Origin: JABDJZ01 sp047619685 | GTDB lineage: Bacteria; Bacteroidota; Rhodothermia; Rhodothermales; UBA10348 | DNA length: 64,000 nt | Direction: 5' to 3' | NCBI GenBank assembly: GCA_047619685.1 | Contig: JBLHLC010000012.1 | Span: 1-64,000 of the forward strand | In this document: one piece after another, positions 1-9,800 of the stretch | How the letters are laid out: each line of letters opens with the position of its first letter | Numbering within the stretch: the first letter of the stretch is position 1 | Position numbers and translations under genes: made by a program | Notes under the pieces: generated by a model | Database searches by the model: none | The model's input: only the letters and a program-made list of their open reading frames with translations | What the model was told of the DNA's origin: nothing

Positions 1-2
1 TC

Positions 3-854
3 TCCGGCGTGTTGATACTCGCAAGCCTCATGAGCCTCGGAATCCGTGGCCTGGAACTGGGGATCGACTTCCGGGGCGGAATGGAGTTCGCCATAGAGAC
101 GGATTCGCCGCTTGACGCAACCGAGGTCAGGAGTGGTCTTGGGGGCATTTTGGGCACGGAGCCGGAAGTGAAAACCTTCGGCTCTAACGCGCTTCTGATC
201 CGGACGCTTCCCACCGCCGGCATTTCTGAAATGCAGAACCTGGTGGTGACGGGTTTCCGCAGTCTCTATCCGGACTCCAACCCGGTCGTCCTGAAGACCG
301 ATGTCGTGGGGCCCCGTTTCGCAAAGGACCTCGCAAGAGGAGCCATTTACTCCATCCTCGGTTCCTTGCTCGTCATCTTCGTGTACGTCCTGCTCAGATT
401 CGAGTGGCGATTCGGAGTCGGCGCGGTTGTGGCACTCTTCCACGACGTTACGATCACGCTTGGGGCATTCTCGGCGCTCCATCACATTCTGCCGTTCTCG
501 CTCCAGATTGATCAAACCCTGATCGCGGCGTTTCTCACAATTGTGGGTTACTCGCTGAACGACACCGTGGTTGTGTTTGACCGAATACGGGAGTACACAG
601 GCCTGTTCAAGACCGATGCGTACCATGATGTGGTCAACAAGTCGATCAACAACACGCTGAGCAGAACGATCATCACTTCAGGAACCACATTGCTCGTGGT
701 TCTCGTCCTGTTTATATTCGGGGGTGAAGTTCTTCGGGGCTTCGCATTTGCGCTGATGATCGGCGTTCTTATCGGGACCTATTCATCCGTCTTTGTAGCA
801 GCTCCCGTCGTCATTGAACTTCGAGACCGTTTTGGAAAGGCTACTGGTCGATAG
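3..854 (+). CDS. secF: Protein translocase subunit SecF (5' end outside window)
   Basis: SecF is an inner-membrane RND-family protein that works with SecD, using the proton motive force to help pull exported proteins through SecYEG. The frame is open to the left window edge, so the N-terminus is missing; the GTG at 9 lies inside the first membrane segment and is not the real start. The SecF signature GIDFRGG follows this helix at once, then a periplasmic domain, then a cluster of membrane helices from about residue 100. The conserved motif YSLNDTVVVFDRIRE sits between the later helices. secD would be expected immediately upstream, outside the window. Call is secure; only the 5' boundary is unknown. 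Confidence 0.95.
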   Translation, partial: SGVLILASLMSLGIRGLELGIDFRGGMEFAIETDSPLDATEVRSGLGGILGTEPEVKTFGSNALLIRTLPTAGISEMQNLVVTGFRSLYPDSNPVVLKTDVVGPRFAKDLARGAIYSILGSLLVIFVYVLLRFEWRFGVGAVVALFHDVTITLGAFSALHHILPFSLQIDQTLIAAFLTIVGYSLNDTVVVFDRIREYTGLFKTDAYHDVVNKSINNTLSRTIITSGTTLLVVLVLFIFGGEVLRGFAFALMIGVLIGTYSSVFVAAPVVIELRDRFGKATGR

Positions 855-907
855 ATGAGACCCAAACAGGAAGTCGAAAGTACACTCACCCACGGAAGGC
901 CTCAGTT

Positions 908-1255
908 ATGAATTACAACTTGGACGAACGGTACAATTGCGTCGTCATGACCCTGAAAGGAAACGTTATGGGAGGCCCGGACGGCGCCAAACTCCATGAC
1001 GCTCTCCACGAGCTGAAGGAAAGCGGGAAGACGAATGTGATCGCTGACCTTGGCAAGGTGAAGTTCATGAACTCGAGTGGCCTGGGAATGCTGATCAGCG
1101 GCATGACCACTATGCGTAACGCTGGCGGAGACCTTCGTCTTGCCAACGTTGCGGACCGCATCCAGTCGCTTCTGGTGATTACCAAGCTCATCACCGTGTT
1201 CAAGCACTTCGATTCTGTCGACGGTGCGGTGGAGAGCTACAAGAAGACCGACTGA
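908..1255 (+). CDS. STAS-domain anti-sigma factor antagonist-like protein
   Basis: A 115-residue protein made of a single STAS domain (SpoIIAA/RsbV type). These proteins bind anti-sigma-factor kinases and are switched by phosphorylation of a conserved serine. That site is visible in MNSSGLGML (about residues 54-62), with the usual leading beta-strand VIADLGKVKF. Helix and strand order matches the family over the whole length, and the size is typical. No RsbW-like kinase or PP2C phosphatase lies nearby, so partner and sigma factor cannot be named. It follows secF by 53 bp and ends just before a strong terminator, so it may be co-transcribed with secF. Confidence 0.85.
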   Translation: MNYNLDERYNCVVMTLKGNVMGGPDGAKLHDALHELKESGKTNVIADLGKVKFMNSSGLGMLISGMTTMRNAGGDLRLANVADRIQSLLVITKLITVFKHFDSVDGAVESYKKTD

Positions 1256-1283
1256 CCCGCTGCACAGGTAGCGAGGTGTATTG

Positions 1284-1326
1284 GAGAGGCGGCGGGCGAA
1301 ACCCCGTCGCCTCTCTTGTTTGTTGT
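1284..1326 (+). terminator. Rho-independent terminator after the STAS gene
   Basis: Two 13-base arms, at 1284-1296 and 1303-1315, pair with one G-T wobble around a six-base loop. They are followed by a T-rich tract (TTGTTTGTTGT). The hairpin lies 28 bp after the STAS stop codon and about 90 bp before purA, so it separates the two transcription units. Confidence 0.85.
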
Positions 1327-1417
1327 CGCGCGGACCCCCGGGCCGTGACGGCCGTTTGTTGATCTTGGACCGAGTGGGCGCCTCTGCGCAGTCGGCCACC
1401 ATCAAATCTCTGAAGGA

Positions 1418-2710
1418 ATGCCCGTAACCGTTGTAATCGGCAGCCAGTGGGGCGACGAAGGGAAAGGAAAGATTGTGGACCTGCTGTCCGCTCAGGTCGA
1501 TATCGTGGCCCGGTATCAGGGCGGCGCCAATGCGGGGCACACCATATGTATTGGTGATGTGACCCATGTGCTGCACTTGATCCCGAGCGGCATTTTTCAT
1601 GCCGGCGTTCAATGCGTCATCGGGAACGGGGTCGTCATAGACCCGGTGGCCCTCATGGCTGAGGTCGACAAGATCCAGGCCGCGGGCCATGACGTGGGCG
1701 GCAGACTCTTCATATCGAAGAACGCACACCTCATCCTCCCGTACCACAAACGCATCGAGCAGGTACGCGAGCAGGCCAGGAACGCCGGCGCCATCGGGAC
1801 CACGGGCCGGGGCATTGGTCCGTCTTACGTGGACAAGTTTGATCGGATGGGGATACGAGTGGGAGATCTTCTGGATCGCGACGTTTTCAGGAGAAAACTG
1901 AGCACCGCGATCGAACAGAAGAACGCCATTCTGAAATCGGTCTACGGCGTTGAGGAATTGGACGCCCGCGCCATCATCGAGGAATACGTCGAATTTGACC
2001 GGCTGATTGCTCCCTACGCGGCCGATACCACCCACCTGTTGGGGGATGCTTTGGCCGACGGTAAGCGGGTCCTGGCAGAGGGGGCGCAGGGCTCTCTACT
2101 GGACATCGACTTCGGCACGTATCCGTTCGTCACATCGAGCAGCCCGACCGCAGGCGGCGCCTGCACGGGGCTTGGTATTCCACCAACGTCCGTGGACCGG
2201 GTGATTGGGATCGTCAAAGCCTATTCGACGCGCGTCGGAAATGGCCCGTTTCCGACCGAGCTGGAGGACGCCGTCGGGCAACAGCTCCGAAAAGTCGGTC
2301 ATGAGTTTGGAGCAACCACGGGCAGGCCGCGCCGCTGTGGCTGGTTGGACCTGGTCGCGCTGAACTACGCCTCCCGCATAAACGGATTCACGGACCTTGC
2401 CATTACCAAGCTGGACGTGTTGTCCGGGCTGGAGACGCTGCGCGTAGCATCGGTCTACAAGCAGGCAGACGGTTCGATCGACAACAGATTTCCGTGTGAC
2501 ATGAAAGGCCTTGAGGGTGCCACGCCTGTCTACCAGGATGTCCCTGGCTGGAGCGAAGACATTACCGAGGCCAGCACCCTGGAAGAACTGCCCGATACCG
2601 CACGGGACTATCTGGATCACATCTCATCGAGCTTGAATGTGCCCATCTCGTTCGTGTCTACCGGACCCAAACGCTCCCAGACCATCCCCGTTGAGGGCGT
2701 TGCCGTGTGA
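1418..2710 (+). CDS. purA: Adenylosuccinate synthetase
   Basis: Catalyses the GTP-dependent joining of IMP and aspartate to adenylosuccinate, the first committed step from IMP to AMP. The 430 residues match the normal length of the family. The N-terminal GTP-binding/catalytic motif QWGDEGKGK is at residues 10-18 with the catalytic Asp13, and the catalytic His41 is in NAGHT. TTGRGIGPSY (about 128) and RPRRCGWLD (about 305) are the IMP- and aspartate-loop regions. It lies alone behind the terminator at 1284-1326, so it should have its own promoter in the preceding 90 bp, though I could not identify clear boxes. Confidence 0.97.
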   Translation: MPVTVVIGSQWGDEGKGKIVDLLSAQVDIVARYQGGANAGHTICIGDVTHVLHLIPSGIFHAGVQCVIGNGVVIDPVALMAEVDKIQAAGHDVGGRLFISKNAHLILPYHKRIEQVREQARNAGAIGTTGRGIGPSYVDKFDRMGIRVGDLLDRDVFRRKLSTAIEQKNAILKSVYGVEELDARAIIEEYVEFDRLIAPYAADTTHLLGDALADGKRVLAEGAQGSLLDIDFGTYPFVTSSSPTAGGACTGLGIPPTSVDRVIGIVKAYSTRVGNGPFPTELEDAVGQQLRKVGHEFGATTGRPRRCGWLDLVALNYASRINGFTDLAITKLDVLSGLETLRVASVYKQADGSIDNRFPCDMKGLEGATPVYQDVPGWSEDITEASTLEELPDTARDYLDHISSSLNVPISFVSTGPKRSQTIPVEGVAV

Positions 2711-2724
2711 CCTTGCGACTGCAC

Positions 2725-2757
2725 GCCCCGCCTCGTTAGCACGTGATGAGGCAGGGC
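2725..2757 (+). terminator. Imperfect hairpin after purA, possible weak terminator
   Basis: Ten-base arms GCCCCGCCTC (2725-2734) and GAGGCAGGGC (2748-2757) pair with one C-A mismatch around a 13-base loop. There is no T tract after it, so it may be an mRNA 3'-end hairpin or attenuator rather than a classical terminator. Confidence 0.3.
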
Positions 2758-2788
2758 AATACTCTGCGGTAAAAACCCCAAGCTGCGC

Positions 2789-4198
2789 ATGAAGGCGTAC
2801 AAATTGTCGGTTAACCTCAAGCTGGGGTTGATCCTGTTTGCCGTGGCCATTGCAGTGGCCTCTTTATGGTACACCAATCGACTGGCGGAGAGTCTCCGCG
2901 AGCGCGAGCAGTCCATCATTGAGTTGTGGGCGCTCGCATTGGCCCAGGTGCCAAAGGCGGCTGCCCAGGGAGCATCAAACCCCTATCAGGAGGAACTACG
3001 GGAGCTTGACCGGATCCTGCAGGGCAACGGCCTGACCACCCAAGACGGAACGCCGCTGACCAGATTGGAGCGCGAAGACCTCAGGCGCGCGGTCGTATGG
3101 GCTCAGGGTATGCCACCGGCCAATGACCTCACGTTCATTCTTGAGGCCTTTCTGGAGCCAAACGCCTTCGATATTCCGGCGATTCTGGTGGATTCCACCA
3201 AGACTGAAGCGGTGATCTGGCGAAATGTCCCGGTGGCATCTGAGTCCTTTCTTGGACTCACAGGCCAGGATTCAACCCGCCTGGCAGAGAAGCTGCAGAA
3301 GCTGCAACTGGAAATGGCTTCCCAGCACACGCCGATTCCAATCGATTTGACGTATCCGACAACCGGTGGGGGACCACCCAACCGGCTTGTGCAATACATG
3401 CTGTACGGAGAGTCGGAGCTGGTCAAGGACCTTCGCCGTTTTCCCTTCGTGCAGCTCCTTTTTGTGGCTCTCTTTGTGCTCATGGGGTACCTGGGATTCT
3501 CCTATGTGCGCCGAAGCGAACAGTCCAGCCTTTGGGTTGGAATGGCCAAGGAGGCCGCGCACCAGTTGGGGACGCCCATATCCAGCCTGATGGGCTGGCT
3601 GGCTGTGCTGCGCTTACCGGAGCGCACAGAGGCTCAAGAAGGGGCCGCGCTTGGCGAGATAGAAAAGGACATCGCCCGTTTGGAGAGGGTTACTGCCCGA
3701 TTCTCGGACATCGGGTCGTTACCGAAATTGGTCGTCCAGCCGCTTCGGCCGGTGCTGGATTCCATCGTGGGGTATATGCGACAGAGAATCCCCAGTAGCG
3801 GTAAGGGCATGTCCTTGACCTCCGACATAGACGAGGGCCTCACGGCCAATCTGAATCCCGAACTCTTCGAGTGGGTCATCGAGAACCTGATCAAGAATGC
3901 ACTGGACGCCATGGAGAAGCAGGGGGGGGAGATTAGCCTCCGAGCAAGCCGGTTCGAAGATCAGATCCGGATCGATGTGGCCGATAGCGGCCGCGGCATT
4001 GATCGACGGAACGCAAAACACGTGTTCAAGCCGGGCTTCAGCACCAAAAAAAGGGGCTGGGGTCTGGGTCTGAGCCTGGCAAAACGCATCGTGGAAGACT
4101 ACCACGGGGGGAGTCTCACGCTGCTGGCTACCCGTCCGGGAGAGGGTTCCACCTTCAGGATCGAAGTACCCGCACCGAAAGACGAGGCGGACGCCTAG
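2789..4198 (+). CDS. Membrane sensor histidine kinase
   Basis: A two-component sensor kinase of 469 residues. One membrane helix lies at about 8-26 and a second at about 220-240. Between them is a periplasmic sensor region of roughly 190 residues with no domain I recognise. The dimerisation/phosphoacceptor motif AAHQLGTPISS places the phosphorylated histidine at 258; the 'HQLGTP' form is common in Bacteroidota-like kinases. The ATPase domain is complete: N-box ENLIKNALDAM (Asn370), G1 box DSGRGID (about 399) and G2 box GWGLGLSLAKRI (about 423). No response regulator is adjacent, so it is an orphan here and its signal is unknown. It converges on the next gene with a 9-bp gap. Confidence 0.9.
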   Translation: MKAYKLSVNLKLGLILFAVAIAVASLWYTNRLAESLREREQSIIELWALALAQVPKAAAQGASNPYQEELRELDRILQGNGLTTQDGTPLTRLEREDLRRAVVWAQGMPPANDLTFILEAFLEPNAFDIPAILVDSTKTEAVIWRNVPVASESFLGLTGQDSTRLAEKLQKLQLEMASQHTPIPIDLTYPTTGGGPPNRLVQYMLYGESELVKDLRRFPFVQLLFVALFVLMGYLGFSYVRRSEQSSLWVGMAKEAAHQLGTPISSLMGWLAVLRLPERTEAQEGAALGEIEKDIARLERVTARFSDIGSLPKLVVQPLRPVLDSIVGYMRQRIPSSGKGMSLTSDIDEGLTANLNPELFEWVIENLIKNALDAMEKQGGEISLRASRFEDQIRIDVADSGRGIDRRNAKHVFKPGFSTKKRGWGLGLSLAKRIVEDYHGGSLTLLATRPGEGSTFRIEVPAPKDEADA

Positions 4199-4207
4199 TA
4201 GGAGCCT

Positions 4208-5491
4208 CTAGTCGGCAAATGAGAGCCGGTTGGACAGGTTGACATCAATCGTGTTGGCCACGGCGATGAAGATGTCGTCTCGATTACGGATGGCCACCGC
4301 ACTATGCCCGTCGATCGTGCGATTCTCCGGAGGGGCAAGCTCGGCGAGTCGGTCCAGCGTGGCCCGGTCAAGATTCACCAGTTCCGACTCCCGCTCCAGC
4401 GTGGCGTAGTTAAGGACGGCCACAGCCAGTTCGGCGGATTCTCCGGTACCAAAGAAGAGTACAGGCACCTGGATGCTGCCGGCCAACGTCGTGAAACCAA
4501 CTCCCGACAGGTCCGCACCAGACACCGTGGGGATGGAAAAGCGCCAGCCGACCCGGGCGAAAAGCCACCTCTGGGCTTCGGCTGGGCTGCTGGTGCCGAC
4601 CACCTGGCGGGCGTCGGGTAGTTCGCGGACGGCCGCATCAAGCAGATGGACAGGAGCCTCCACTTCGGGCGGTCCGACCGGGCCGAGGAATCTAATCACC
4701 GCCATTGCGCTGGCCAGCGCAAGAAGAAGAACACCGGCGATGGGCAGGAGCCGGTATCGGCGCGTTTTGGCAGCGGGAGGCCCGAGCCGAACCAGAGACC
4801 CGTCGACCGTGGCATGTAGCTGGGCGCCGGGGGGGTCGAGAAGACCGTCCAGCGCGCCGGCAAGCATGGCGAGGTCCGGCCCACGCGATTCCGTAGCGAC
4901 AGGGTCCGCCGGCGCCTGGCTTGTGTCCGGGGCAGACGCTCTGGGAGGATTCAAGCCTGATGAGAATCTGCAAAACGCTTCGCCTGCCAGGTGATCCGCA
5001 TGAGCGGGCGATACACCGAGCACAATCGCAAGGTCTCCTGCGCTCTGGATACGGCGAGCTCCCAGGAAACAGACCACCCGCTCGGACGGCGTGAGGTTCG
5101 AGAGGGCAGAAAGTACCCGGCCTGCACGATCCTGGGCAGCGATGCGCTCGTTAAGCAGAAATGCCGGCGCCGCTGGGGGAGCGGGTTCCGGGGGGGGCTC
5201 TGCAACGCCCGGTGCGGCGGCCTGGGGTGACACGCTCTCCGGCCCGCGTTCATCCGCCGGCTCGGATGGACCAAACTCGCTGGCTTCGACGATCTCCGGC
5301 GCTGCTTCGACCAGTCCTGAATCTGCAATCACCCAGGCCAGCAGGCCGAACCGATCCGTAGGCTCAACCGCGTGATAGGCACGAAGTGCGCGGTCTTCCG
5401 CCTCCGGGACGGAGCTCGAAACCACCTGCGCAGTCGCGAACACTTCTTCCAAATGGGGTACTCTGGAAGGAAGAATCTCAGCCTTGGCCAT
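4208..5491 (-). CDS. Membrane protein with degenerate ECF-sigma-like cytoplasmic region
   Basis: A 427-residue protein of unknown function. The start chosen is the ATG at 5491, which overlaps the stop codon of the SAM hydrolase gene by 14 bp and suggests translational coupling; an upstream in-frame start would overlap it far more. Residues about 1-65 recall a shrunken sigma region 2. A Pro/Ala/Glu-rich linker follows, then a helix-turn-helix-like segment (LSNLTPSERVVCFLGARRI and on to about residue 175) that resembles sigma region 4. A membrane helix lies near 255-275 and about 150 residues would be outside the cytoplasm. It could be a membrane-held transcription regulator or an anti-sigma-like protein. 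The sigma resemblance is my reading of sequence pattern, not a confirmed match. Confidence 0.55.
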   Translation of the reverse strand: MAKAEILPSRVPHLEEVFATAQVVSSSVPEAEDRALRAYHAVEPTDRFGLLAWVIADSGLVEAAPEIVEASEFGPSEPADERGPESVSPQAAAPGVAEPPPEPAPPAAPAFLLNERIAAQDRAGRVLSALSNLTPSERVVCFLGARRIQSAGDLAIVLGVSPAHADHLAGEAFCRFSSGLNPPRASAPDTSQAPADPVATESRGPDLAMLAGALDGLLDPPGAQLHATVDGSLVRLGPPAAKTRRYRLLPIAGVLLLALASAMAVIRFLGPVGPPEVEAPVHLLDAAVRELPDARQVVGTSSPAEAQRWLFARVGWRFSIPTVSGADLSGVGFTTLAGSIQVPVLFFGTGESAELAVAVLNYATLERESELVNLDRATLDRLAELAPPENRTIDGHSAVAIRNRDDIFIAVANTIDVNLSNRLSFAD

Positions 5492-6287
5492 CTTGGAAAA
5501 CCACGTTGATTGGTGACCCGGTACGTAGGCCATAGAGTTCGGCCGCATGACCTCGAGACACCGCAACCTCCAGAAGATCTGTACTGTTGAACAGAAGGAC
5601 GGGATCGCCTCCCTCAACTGACGCATACGCGGTGTGAACGTGGTTCAGAATGACCGTTCCAGCGTAGCACTTGAACCGGCGCCCGGACCGGCCGCCAATG
5701 AAATCATCTCTGGTGATATTGGTGATGCAGTTTCCAAAGCGGTCCACATGCACCACCCATCCCCGAATACCCTGATCATCGCGGATCGGAAGGGCCCAGT
5801 GAAGGGGAGTGAGTCGGGGGAGAGGAGATCCCAGTTTGCTCAGGGGGACTCCAGAGGCCAGGATGGCCGCTGCTGGCGCAAACACGTCTCTTCCATGGAA
5901 GGTGTTGCTGGGGTGCGGCACGCGCCAGAAATCCGCGGAGTCCAGTATCACGGCCTCGTCCGGGTCGTGATCAAGGACGAGAGAGAACAGTCCATTGTCG
6001 GGCCCCACGTAGAAGTGGCTTCCCTGCCGGACGGCAATCGGGGCGCGGTCTGATCCAACACCGGGGTCCACGACACACAGATGAACGGTACCTGCAGGGA
6101 AATACTGTGCGGAGTCCCGCAGGACAAAGGCCGCCTGCATGACGTCCTGAGGCTTGATGTCGTGGCTGATATCAACCAGACGAATTCCGGGGTTAGCCGT
6201 AAGTGCAGCCCCTTTCATGGCACCGACGTAGGCATCCTGTGTGCCAAAATCAGTCAGAAGAGTGACAATGCCTGAAGTGGCGACCAT
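5478..6287 (-). CDS. S-adenosyl-L-methionine hydrolase (adenosine-forming), DUF62 family
   Basis: This family (related to fluorinase/chlorinase enzymes) hydrolyses SAM to adenosine and methionine; most bacterial members are hydrolases, not halogenases. The 269 residues match the family. Visible motifs are LLTDFGTQDAYVGAMKG near the N-terminus, DPGVGSDRAPIAV, GPDNGLFS, FHGRDVFAPAAA and, in the C-terminal domain, DRFGNCITNI. The internal ATG at 6287 was chosen because the family motif begins nine residues later; the extra 21 residues from an upstream start look non-native. It is followed by, and overlaps, the sigma-like membrane protein gene. It diverges from yraN. Confidence 0.9.
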   Translation of the reverse strand: MVATSGIVTLLTDFGTQDAYVGAMKGAALTANPGIRLVDISHDIKPQDVMQAAFVLRDSAQYFPAGTVHLCVVDPGVGSDRAPIAVRQGSHFYVGPDNGLFSLVLDHDPDEAVILDSADFWRVPHPSNTFHGRDVFAPAAAILASGVPLSKLGSPLPRLTPLHWALPIRDDQGIRGWVVHVDRFGNCITNITRDDFIGGRSGRRFKCYAGTVILNHVHTAYASVEGGDPVLLFNSTDLLEVAVSRGHAAELYGLRTGSPINVVFQDGQG

Positions 6288-6322
6288 CGTGGAAATTGTG
6301 TGTACAGGCCGATGAAGAGCCG

Positions 6323-6353
6323 CCAAGTTAACAAAGAAAAAGGGAGGCAAAAC
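6323..6353 (-). promoter_or_regulatory. Possible Bacteroidota-type promoter for the SAM hydrolase operon
   Basis: On the minus strand, GTTTTG (6353-6348) and TAACTTGG (6330-6323) lie 17 bases apart. They resemble the TTTG/TAnnTTTG boxes of Bacteroidota promoters with one mismatch. The site is 36 bp upstream of the ATG at 6287, in the 216-bp divergent intergenic region. Pattern match only. Confidence 0.3.
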
Positions 6354-6503
6354 GCCGTTGTGACGCCGAAATGTGCACGAGGAACCGACGACTCGGCGCC
6401 TTCGTCTTGGGTTGCTACCCGGGAGCGCGTGATGCGCCTGATTCGACGGGTTACGTCCACCGGTTCAGCGTGTCTAAGCGTTACCCACCCAAGTCAAACC
6501 GTT

Positions 6504-6890
6504 ATGAGCACACACGTCGAAACCGGGAAAGAAGGCGAGCAGCTGGCCTCGGAGCACCTGATAGAAAATGGTTACCAGGTGATGGCCACCAATTACCGCT
6601 TTCAACGATCGGAAGTGGATATCGTCGCGTTCGAGCCGGCCAAACGTTACGCGGACGGCGGCGAAATGGTGTTTGTGGAAGTGAAGACCCGGCGTGGCGA
6701 AGGATTTGGCCGTCCCGAGGAAGCGGTGACCGACGAGAAGAAGCGGCATTTGATTCGAGCCGCGAAGGCATGGCTCCACGAAAACAAAATGGATCGCACA
6801 CCCGCTCGTTTTGATGTCCTGGCCATCGACCTGCGGAAAGGCAAACCCCCGGAGTTTCATCACATCAAGAACGCTTTCTGGACGTTCTAG
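6504..6890 (+). CDS. YraN family protein (UPF0102, endonuclease-like fold)
   Basis: A small cytoplasmic protein of 128 residues with the PD-(D/E)xK nuclease-like core of the YraN/UPF0102 family. GKEGEQLASEHL is the N-terminal helix, followed by the typical SEVDIVAFE and MVFVEVKTRRGEGFG strands that carry the Asp, Glu and Lys of the presumed active site. Family function is not well established. The ATG at 6504 fits the family N-terminus; an in-frame start at 6300 would add 68 residues with no homologous look. It converges with the large lipoprotein gene, only 5 bp away. Confidence 0.88.
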   Translation: MSTHVETGKEGEQLASEHLIENGYQVMATNYRFQRSEVDIVAFEPAKRYADGGEMVFVEVKTRRGEGFGRPEEAVTDEKKRHLIRAAKAWLHENKMDRTPARFDVLAIDLRKGKPPEFHHIKNAFWTF

Positions 6891-6895
6891 AGAGA

Positions 6896-9800
6896 CTATT
6901 TCCCACCGCCGGAGAGGGCCTGGTGGAACCTGTCAGGGGCCACGAACCGCGTGTGGAACGTCTCCCAATCCGCCTTGTGTGCCAGGTAAACCGGGTCGGA
7001 CTCAAGGCCTTTCGGCGCACGGTCATACGTTGCGTCAGCGTGGGTTGGAAGAGGGAGCACCGTCGTTGAGAACGTCGTGTTCAGATCGCCGTCCTTTACC
7101 CAGCCGTCACCGATCAGAACATAATCTCTGATCCAGCCCGAGGGCGGTTCCGCTGGAGCGCGAAATCTGAAGATCATTTCGTCGCCCGCGTTCATAATTA
7201 CATAGCGGTCATCTACGGCGGCCACCAACTCGCGGACATCGCCAAAGCGGGTGTGGTAGCCCTCCAAATCCCTCCAGACAGGGTGCGATGCGGCGAATGT
7301 CTGGTAGTCGGGGATTTCGGGAGACTCGGAGTCCGCTGCCGTAACCTCGGAGAACCCGCGGTATTTCAGTTCCGCTGACTCGGGCTGGAGCAGCGTGGTC
7401 TGGGTCTCGCGGCCGGACGGGGCGGCCCAGGTCAGTTGGTCCCAGTAGACCTCCAAATTCGTTCGAAGCCGAAACCGTCGGGGCTCCCCGTTGGGCCAGA
7501 GTCCTGCAAGGTCAATCAAAACGGTCTTTTCCTTTCCCGAAGGGAAGCCGAGGTCGGCGCGAACAGTTTTCCATCCTGACGCTGGATCCGGTACCTCCAA
7601 TTGCAGGCTGCTCGGCGATGGCGTCGTTCCCTGCCCAATGGCGACGTTGATCGAACTGTCGGTGGGACGAACCCAGCCAAACCCAGCCAGAACGACGTTC
7701 TCCGGCGCAGCCTCCGGGAGAACCATCTCCGTAGTGTGCTCCTGGGCGATGCCCTGATACGCCCCGAGAGCAAAGCCGGCAACGTACTGGCCGTCTCGTG
7801 TTGCCGCCCGATCATCGGCCGGTTGCCCGGCAGCATCCAGGACGGAGGCCATCAGACCGGATTGACCAAACAACCGGACATCGAGACTTGGGGGTGGAAA
7901 GGCAAACCGTTCATCCAGGAGGGCCAGCGTCCCCTCGGGATGGTCCACGACCATCAGGGACACGTGGTCAAAGAAGTGGCTCTCCCAAAGCTCGGCCGTG
8001 ATTCTGATCTCGTAGGTGCCGTCCACCGCCATCAAGGCCTCGCCGGGAATCCGGATTCGGTCCGCCGTTGAGGCCGTGCCGGCGGTTTCCTGAGCATTGA
8101 TCCGCAGTCCCAGCGGGGAGCGCCAGAGGAAGTCCGTCACGAACTCAAACTCTTGACCGTTGAAGGCAAATACCCACGGGCACGACCCCTTCAGGCGCTG
8201 CTGGGCGAGTACGGTTTCGTCGGAAAGTAGATCGAATTCCACCTGGACATCGCCATTGGGCCAGATGATGCGCGCGACTTCGGTGAACTGGTTGTTTCCG
8301 AGTCCGAAATGGAGGTTGTGACCCGTGATGGGCATTCTCTGATAAAGAAGCCCGGAGCGCAACTCCACGTCACCACCTACTGCGAACGTGTTGATCCGGC
8401 GATCTCCCAGCACTTCGGCGGTCTGGGGTCGAAGCCGTTTCCAATGGTAGCCGGCTTCGCCTTGCGCGAAATAGGTGAGCGGCGCGCCATCCGTGTCCCT
8501 GCCGAACAACTCTGGCGCGCCCGCGTCGGTCAGGGCCGCGGCGCCGTCCAGGTGGAAACCCTCCACAGCGGGTAATCCAAACAGGGAACCGTCTGCCTCA
8601 GCCAATAGCACCTGTGCAGAGGAGGCGGTCGAAATGACCCAGTCCAGCGCCCCGTTGTTGTCGAGTTCCACCAAACGCAGGCCCGCCCCGGCATCTGTCA
8701 AGACCGGTACGCCCGCAAGCGCCACGGAGTTCGACACCCAGCCCGTCGGGGTCAGCGTCAATCGGTGGGGGTCACCTTGAATCAATGTTGCCAGGTCGTA
8801 GGCGCCGTTGCGGTCGTAATCATCAACCGCCAATCCAGCGGACCCGGTCGCCAGTTCGACTTCGGGACCCCACATGCCATTTCGAAGATTGCTGCGAACG
8901 ACGAGTCTGGCCGTCAGCGTTCGGAAGGCAAGATCCGGATCCCCGTCGCTGTCCAGGTCTGCCCAGACCATCTGGTCCGCCGGCTCCCCGGAAATCAGAC
9001 TGTGTTCGAAAAACGTCCCATCTCCCCGGTTGAGGAAGACGGTCAGGCCCGTACCGGGTTGTGACAGCACAAGGTCGAGGTCACCTTCCGTGTCGAAATC
9101 GACAGCCCAGACCCCGTTTGCAGGCCCCAGCGAGGGAATGGCGTCCGGCTTCTGGGAGAATGTGCCGTCCTCCCTCTGGTACATGATGGTGATGCCAGCC
9201 GGGCCTGCCAGGACAAGGTCCATCAGGAAGTCCTGGTCCAGGTCCGCCGCAACGGACCCTGAGACCTGCTCGATCGAAACCGGGAGTGCCACCGATGAGC
9301 CATCCGGGGTGGTCATTCGGCGACCCTTCCCGAGAAGGACGGCGCTTAGTTGTGTATCCGACAGGAAGAGGGCATTGCTCCATGTCCAACCGTCCTCGTC
9401 CACAGGCAACCTGTTTTCGGTGAGCGTCAATGAGCGGTCTGCTGGGTCAGCGGCACCGTTTACTGCGGCAAGCGCCACGGGTATTCGGACCGGCTCGGCA
9501 ACAAGTTCTGGCGGCGTCAGGACGTCGTCCAGATCCGTTCGAAACCAGTCGGCGCGCATGAGCACGTTACCGGCTCGCGTGAGCATCTGGACCATGTCTT
9601 CGTCCGATGCGTCGCGCACGGCGCCAAGCGCACTCTCGAAGGTGACGGGGTCGGGGAAGGGAAGCGGGGTGTTCAGCAGTGATGTCGCCCAGGCCTTTGC
9701 TGGACCCGCAGAACCCGAACGCGCCCGAAGGAGGGCGTAACGATGTCCGACCGCCCGGTTGTCCGGAAGGCGTTCCTGCGCCTGGGCGAGCACTCGTTCG

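Noticed and set aside
902..2035. Minus-strand open frame of about 377 codons across the STAS gene and purA
   Set aside because: Runs antisense over two real genes and the terminator between them.
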